From Candidatus Baltobacteraceae bacterium (lineage in GTDB: Bacteria > Vulcanimicrobiota > Vulcanimicrobiia > Vulcanimicrobiales > Vulcanimicrobiaceae): a stretch of 64,000 nt of DNA. The DNA lies in the NCBI GenBank assembly GCA_036489885.1, contig DASXEW010000003.1, forward strand, positions 1,798,001 to 1,862,000. Direction: 5' to 3'. The number at the start of each line of letters is the position of its first letter. Positions within the stretch are counted from its first letter, which is position 1. Shown piece after piece: positions 59,968 through 64,000 of the stretch. Below the pieces are notes generated by a model, which was given only the letters and a program-made list of their open reading frames with translations, did no database searches and was not told the origin of the DNA. The position numbers were made by a program, and so were the translations under genes.

Positions 59968-60174
59968 ATGCCAGACCAACCTGGTTTAAATAGTCGTCAC
60001 CGCGACGAAGACGGTGAGATTCACAAGAAGCGCAGCGACACGCTGATCAAGACCCTGCGAAAAGAATATCGCGAAGATGCGTTTGGCAACGTGCGTAGCG
60101 ACATGAAGCTCAGCAACTTCTTGAAGCGCGCCGGCGTCGATACGCTGTCCGATTATTTGAAACATCGGCGTTAA
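59968..60174 (+). CDS. Small basic soluble protein
   Basis: 68 aa from ATG 59968, preceded by GGAGGA at good spacing. Sequence landmarks: NSRHRDEDGEIHKKRSDTLI, KTLRKEYREDAFGNVRSDMK, LKRAGVDTLSDYLKHRR. It looks like a small nucleic-acid or regulatory protein of a widely occurring unnamed type with a 'TLRKEYG..F' core. Role unknown. Confidence 0.65.
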   Translation: MPDQPGLNSRHRDEDGEIHKKRSDTLIKTLRKEYREDAFGNVRSDMKLSNFLKRAGVDTLSDYLKHRR

Positions 60175-60177
60175 GCT

Positions 60178-60438
60178 GTGTTGCCGGTCGTCCTCAACAT
60201 AATCTCTGCACTTGCTTCGTTTGCGGCCGCGGTTTTCTGGTTTCGTTCCAGTGGTCCGCTCCCACCTATGGTGGCGTATTTCGGAGGTGCACCGCCGACT
60301 GACCCCTTCGTCAAAACCTTGCGACGCGGGATGGAGATGAACCGAATAGCTGCGATGTGCGCGGGCATTGCCGCATTGGCTTTCGGACTTTCGCTCGCAA
60401 TACAGATTGCTTCAAATTCCCCGGCGGGCTCGCGATGA
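60178..60438 (+). CDS. Small membrane protein, unknown
   Basis: 86 aa from GTG. Two hydrophobic segments (VVLNIISALASFAAAVFWF; IAAMCAGIAALAFGLSLAIQ) with a polar loop between. Its stop overlaps the next ATG (ATGA), coupling it to the DUF4145 gene. Confidence 0.6.
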   Translation: MLPVVLNIISALASFAAAVFWFRSSGPLPPMVAYFGGAPPTDPFVKTLRRGMEMNRIAAMCAGIAALAFGLSLAIQIASNSPAGSR

Positions 60439-61193
60439 CGTTCTTTGCGCCGAACGATGATTGGGAATGCCCATATTGCCATCGTAGCATTGTACTTACT
60501 GGCGCGGACGTCGTGACGAACGATCGTCCAGTACAGCACCAAGTCACGCCAGAGAAGTTCTTTTTCGAACGCGCGCAGAGCGTTGCATGCCGTCGATGCG
60601 GAGGTTTCACTTATAGCGTGGGGTTCTATAGGTGCCAACTTGATCCAATGGGTAGGCCAATGATGCAGGCGCAAAATCTAAGTAGGGCAATCACGAATAA
60701 GGTGTATTTTGAGGGACGTGTCGTCCCCGCGTCAGACCCAAGAACTTATCCAGACGTTCCGATCCCAGAGGGCGTACTGGTAGACTATCGCGAGGCTCAC
60801 GCAATCCGGAATCTCAGCCCTAGAGCATCCGTTACGCTAGGGCGCCGTTGCGTACAGGGAATCATTCGCGACTTTTATGACGTGAAGAAGAACTCACTGC
60901 ACCATGAGATTAAGGAGATCGCGAAAGAACTCGACAAGGAGTTTGTTCAGGCGCTACTTGCAGTGAAGGGACTTGGCAATATTGGCGCTCACCCAGAGAA
61001 TGATACGGCACTGGTCGTCGACGTTGAGCCAGCTGATGCGGAGGCACTCCTGCGCGTTATCGAACTGTTTATCGATATGACCTATGTGCGTAGGCACAAC
61101 GAAAAGCAGACTCTTGCCCACATCCAAGCGGTTAATGCGGAGAAGCAAGAACTGCGAAATCGTGATCCCAATGCAGATCATGAAGATGCGTAG
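60435..61193 (+). CDS. DUF4145 domain protein with a zinc ribbon
   Basis: 252 aa. N-terminal Cys pairs (DWECPYCHRSIVL; VACRRCGGFTY) form a likely zinc ribbon. The C-terminal DUF4145 region has AIRNLSPRASVTLGRRCVQG then IIRDF, and LLAVKGLGNIGAHPENDTAL. Domains of this type occur in restriction and anti-phage systems as well as alone. Here no clear defence partner besides the HNH protein 21 bp downstream is seen. Confidence 0.8.
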   Translation: MTFFAPNDDWECPYCHRSIVLTGADVVTNDRPVQHQVTPEKFFFERAQSVACRRCGGFTYSVGFYRCQLDPMGRPMMQAQNLSRAITNKVYFEGRVVPASDPRTYPDVPIPEGVLVDYREAHAIRNLSPRASVTLGRRCVQGIIRDFYDVKKNSLHHEIKEIAKELDKEFVQALLAVKGLGNIGAHPENDTALVVDVEPADAEALLRVIELFIDMTYVRRHNEKQTLAHIQAVNAEKQELRNRDPNADHEDA

Positions 61194-61213
61194 CGTGAGG
61201 CAGTGGACTAGCG

Positions 61214-62029
61214 ATGCCTGTACCTAGTCGGGGCAAACAAAGAGCCACGAGCGCGAAGGCACGGGCACGACCACACGCTCAGGAACAATCGGTCGATCCT
61301 GCGGTTCATTGTGCGCTGCGGCTTTTAGCACTCGTAAGCAAGACACGGCCCACTAGACCGCTCAGGAACAGAACGTCGATTCAGGACTCGTTGGCGCTAC
61401 TCGCATATTCCCTGGCTTGCGCGAACTGCAGTAAGGAGGTTCCGAAACCGGCACTGTACTGCACGCCGCGCTGTTCGCAGTCGGCATCGACGGTACGCTA
61501 CGTGCGTGGCTGCCTTAGTGATGGGCGCGTCGAACGCACGGACGTCCTCGAAGGCATAGGTTCGAAACTGCTAATGCTTACGGGCGGTGGTTACCCATCG
61601 ACGGAGCGAAGATTAACCCGTACGCGACGCGATGAAATCTTTGCGAGAGACGGTTTTAAATGTCTGCTTTGCGGCGCACCGGCCGATCAAATCGATCATA
61701 TCCGCGGGCACACCGACGACCCGTCGAACTTGCGAGCGGTGTGCCGAAAGTGCAATATCGGTGCAGCGTTCGAGAACTCTAGGACGGTCACGGAAGATAG
61801 CGACCCAGAGCTTTACGCTTTTATCGATGGCCTTTTTAAGGAGCTTGCCACACGGATTGCCAGTCCAGTCCCGCTCAAGGTCTGCGACGACGAACGCGAG
61901 TGGAATTCATTTCAGAAGCAGTTAATGCCACAGCGACACCAGCGATTTAAGGACATGGAAGCAGAGCGCGAAGATGACTTTGAGGACGTCGACGGTTATC
62001 TGTGGCACGCCATGCAGAAGGACGACTAA
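61214..62029 (+). CDS. HNH endonuclease
   Basis: 271 aa. N-terminal basic region; a zinc-binding cluster CANCSKEVPKPALYCTPRCS; then the HNH core RDEIFARDGFKCLLCGAPAD, QIDHIRGHTDDPSNLRAVCR, KCN (DH...N...C..CN, residues ~140-180), and a ~90-residue acidic C-terminal region. Likely a DNA nuclease of mobile-element, restriction or defence context. Confidence 0.82.
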   Translation: MPVPSRGKQRATSAKARARPHAQEQSVDPAVHCALRLLALVSKTRPTRPLRNRTSIQDSLALLAYSLACANCSKEVPKPALYCTPRCSQSASTVRYVRGCLSDGRVERTDVLEGIGSKLLMLTGGGYPSTERRLTRTRRDEIFARDGFKCLLCGAPADQIDHIRGHTDDPSNLRAVCRKCNIGAAFENSRTVTEDSDPELYAFIDGLFKELATRIASPVPLKVCDDEREWNSFQKQLMPQRHQRFKDMEAEREDDFEDVDGYLWHAMQKDD

Positions 62030-62031
62030 CC

Positions 62032-62577
62032 TTGCGAGGTTTGACGATTGCCGCGATGGCCTGGATCGCATGGCTCAGTACAGGCCAGGCTCACCAGAGG
62101 CGCTGTTTCATTCGCCTCAAGTTCTTGCTAATCGCGAGCTTCTTTCTGGCCTTCGTCACCGGCGTCAAATCCGATCGGGCATTTGCGCAGACCGTTGCAC
62201 CTTGGGAAGAGAAGATATTGATGGATCACTGCCGCGACGGTAAGCAACTCGTGGCTCTTGAGCATGAGGCAGATACACATATCGGCAAGGATGATCCCAT
62301 GGATACCTACAGCGCGCCGTTGAAGGCTGCGGCTAAATTGGCGTACGGTTGCGCGAGGACGACGAAGAATGAGTATGCTAAAGATTGGTACTCGTTCTCG
62401 TTTGCAAACGATGCTTTTCGCGGCGTCACATCCGCTGATGAGGCTGAACGCGTTTGGCCGCCAATGATTAACATCCTAATCGTGTTGACGCACTCACCAC
62501 ACCCGGATGTGCGGAAGGCTGCCCAAGAAACACTTAGTCTGGCGAAAGCGGCAGAGAACAAAGCTGGCATACATTGA
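62032..62577 (+). CDS. Secreted or membrane-anchored protein, unknown
   Basis: 181 aa from TTG 62032, which follows AAGGA at 9 nt; GTG 62002 is an alternative. A hydrophobic run (KFLLIASFFLAFVTGVKSDR then AFAQ) suggests export with cleavage near AFAQ. The mature part (DHCRDGKQLVALEHEADTHI, YGCARTTKNEYAKDWYSFSF) is not recognised. It starts 2 bp after the HNH stop. Confidence 0.6.
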   Translation: MRGLTIAAMAWIAWLSTGQAHQRRCFIRLKFLLIASFFLAFVTGVKSDRAFAQTVAPWEEKILMDHCRDGKQLVALEHEADTHIGKDDPMDTYSAPLKAAAKLAYGCARTTKNEYAKDWYSFSFANDAFRGVTSADEAERVWPPMINILIVLTHSPHPDVRKAAQETLSLAKAAENKAGIH

Positions 62578-62739
62578 AAATGCATGCGCGTTATCATACA
62601 AAGATCGCGCCTAAGGCCTGACCCTCTTCGAAGGCCACTTTTCGTTCGCGGCACGCCCGTCTTGCATCGAGTTTCGCCGGTCGGCGCTCGACGTAGGCTC
62701 TAAGGTTCACGCAGTCTGACGTTCAAGCCAACGAGGGTG

Positions 62740-63060
62740 TCATGCCGGCTTTCTTCGCTGCCGCGACGACCGTGAATCGTATCGCTGCGCTCCCTGTGTT
62801 GCGGCACGAACGAAAGGCACGCGGGGTGATCAACCCCGTTCGTGTTCTGTTGGCGCGACGGAACCATGCTCGATAAAACGCGGCTGCGCATCGTTTGGCA
62901 AGAAGCTCGGCAAACGCTGGGTCTTCCCGCCGATCTCCAACTCTACGCGCTCAAGACGTTAGGCAACTCGTTCGCTCTGGCGCGCGGCTGTAACGTCAGC
63001 GCTCAGGCGCACAAGATGGGCCACCGCTCGACGCGCATGGCGCAAACGGCTTACAGACCC
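62740..63060 (+). pseudogene. Tyrosine recombinase (integrase) remnant
   Basis: Two frames carry integrase-like pieces: IAALPVLRHERKARG (upstream frame), then PFVFCWRDGTMLDKTRLRIV, WQEARQTLGL, LQLYALKTLGNSFALARGCN and KMGHRSTRMAQTAYRP. The last block fits the H..R...GH....T..Y C-terminal core, but H..R is replaced by YALK. Frameshift plus lost catalytic Arg indicates a dead enzyme. Around it, 62578-62739 and 63061-63268 hold nothing else I can support. Confidence 0.6.
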
Positions 63061-63268
63061 TCCTCACTGACGAGCTACGAGAGACGGTCGATGTGTTCGA
63101 CCGAAAGCGAGCCACTCCGAGATAGAGCGAGAGTGTTCACAAAGTACGGAGCCTATCGTTGGTCGACGGGCTTGTTTTGGCTTGACCATGTCGAAACGCG
63201 CTACCCCGAGAGTAAGTATGGCATCGGTTTCGCGTTTCATGTTGGGGAGTGCGTGTGGGACGTACCGA

Positions 63269-63721
63269 CTATCGTTGCCGACCAAAAATCATAAGCGCGG
63301 CAAGTATCCCGAGCACGATGATCCACTGACTGTAGCGGTCCCAGAACCGACGGAGCCTGCTTTTATTACGCTCGTGTAGTCGTTGGTTGGCCTGGTTGTA
63401 TTCGATTGTAGGCGCGGGCGGGTAGGGGTTGATCCCGTAGTGTTTCATCACAAAGCGCTCCGCGTCGCCCTCGTTGTACAGCCAAGTATCAAGCCATGCA
63501 TCCTCTTTCGGGATGACCCGCCCGTTACGCCAGCCGCAATTATGTCCACCCGGAGCGTCGTGCGCATAAGGGTTATCGCAGCGCGGTGTTGTTTTCGCTA
63601 GCTCTTCGGCGCGCTTGCGGTCAGCTTCGAGCTTTATTTTGGCATCGGCCGTCAGGTACGCGACAATACGGTCCATGATGTCAAGGACCGGCGGTTCGTG
63701 GCTCCGTCTATCGCTACTCAT
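63269..63721 (-). CDS. Tail-anchored membrane protein, unknown
   Basis: 150 aa. A mostly soluble N-terminal part with an acidic/basic helix (TADAKIKLEADRKRAEELAK) and a Cys/His-containing loop (CDNPYAHDAPGGHNCGWRNG) is followed by one C-terminal membrane helix (WIIVLGILAALMIF). No family recognised. Confidence 0.6.
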   Translation of the reverse strand: MSSDRRSHEPPVLDIMDRIVAYLTADAKIKLEADRKRAEELAKTTPRCDNPYAHDAPGGHNCGWRNGRVIPKEDAWLDTWLYNEGDAERFVMKHYGINPYPPAPTIEYNQANQRLHERNKSRLRRFWDRYSQWIIVLGILAALMIFGRQR

Positions 63722-63806
63722 GGGCGTAACCCGGCGTACCTCCGTCGCTTACAGCCCGATACCGTTGAGGCAGATCGCAGGCGCTCGCATCAACGCGGGT
63801 GCCTTT

Positions 63807-63941
63807 CTATGCGCCCATTATGATGTGAGCCAAGACTTCGCCGCTCACCGCGTCCTTGATTCCCTCGTAAACGACGTTATATCTAAAGGCGACATCCTTC
63901 GTGTCGGAGATCGACGCAAAGAACGTCTTGAACGTGGGCAT
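63807..63941 (-). CDS. 44-residue hypothetical protein
   Basis: ATG at 63941 is preceded by AGAGG at a suitable distance. MPTFKTFFASISDTKDVAFR, YNVVYEGIKDAVSGEVLAHI then IMGA and TAG. Codon use is like neighbouring genes. It is 85 bp upstream of the tail-anchored protein gene. Function unknown. Confidence 0.45.
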   Translation of the reverse strand: MPTFKTFFASISDTKDVAFRYNVVYEGIKDAVSGEVLAHIIMGA

Positions 63942-64000
63942 GGTCTGCCTGCCTCTCAGCTACGCGCCGGTTAACAGCAGCGCGCCGAGTTTCCCCCAAA

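Noticed and set aside
63957-63972. Possible tRNA-derived attachment site (GGCGCGTAGCT on the minus strand)
   Set aside because: Only 11 nt match the tRNA-Val 5' end and the following sequence is the ribosome-binding region of a small ORF; too short to call att.

Overview
The window comes from a diderm bacterium of moderately high GC. Outer-membrane character is suggested by a TonB protein, a Wza-type export protein, a DUF5916 barrel-like protein and many signal peptides and lipoboxes. The gene set, the many small secreted unknowns with Ser/Pro/Ala-rich tails and the tolerance of GTG/TTG starts would fit an uncultured soil lineage such as Eremiobacterota (WPS-2). That placement is inference only; no rRNA gene is present.

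Layout. 1-1.8 kb: thrS (cut by the window edge, no TGS domain) and tRNA-Val(GAC). 1.9-6.1 kb: secreted and membrane unknowns, a TonB gene with a frameshifted end, and two tandem paralogues of a secreted family, one broken by an in-frame TAG. 6.2-11.5 kb: a patchwork region with a LanC-like gene, gene fragments (alpha/beta hydrolase, GNAT, HicAB, SnoaL-like) and copies of an unusual repeat made from the promoter and 5' half of tRNA-Val(GAC). 11.6-31.6 kb: a polysaccharide locus. It has a TPR-sulfotransferase, an NDP-sugar pyrophosphorylase, a LuxR regulator and a glycosyltransferase on the minus strand. A tightly packed 13-gene plus-strand operon follows (wza, sugar transferase, ugd, wzz, degenerate BY-kinase, UDP-xylose synthase, HPrK-like, wzx, wecG, GT4, GT2, GT39-like, O-antigen ligase/polymerase), then a convergent secreted glycosidase. 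32-39.4 kb: cNMP/GGDEF-like sensor, hydrolase, S9 peptidase, TPR, DUF2277 and a DEAD-like helicase without a visible start codon. 39.4-42.4 kb: a complete polar amino-acid ABC transporter. 42.4-50.1 kb: secreted unknowns, GNAT, VOC, DUF202, glutamine synthetase, a third (frameshifted) paralogue of the secreted family and a secreted trypsin-like protease with a PDZ domain. 50.2-56.4 kb: epimerase divergent from an operon of a double GNAT/AAC(6')-like fusion, a peptide-binding protein and a DUF5916 protein, then a thioesterase. 56.5-64 kb: tRNA-Val(CAC) and tRNA-Asp(GTC), followed by an accessory island (DUF4238, small membrane proteins, DUF4145, HNH nuclease) with a decayed tyrosine recombinase.

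The most unusual signal is the tRNA-Val-derived repeat. Two copies keep the tRNA promoter, the 5' half of the tRNA up to the anticodon loop, a new hairpin that presents the GAC loop, and a strong intrinsic terminator, so each should make a roughly 105-nt chimeric RNA. The copies are bounded by inverted copies of the same tRNA segment and lie at the junctions of broken genes. A second signal is a TGTCGACA palindrome found in intergenic DNA, mostly upstream of secreted-protein genes.
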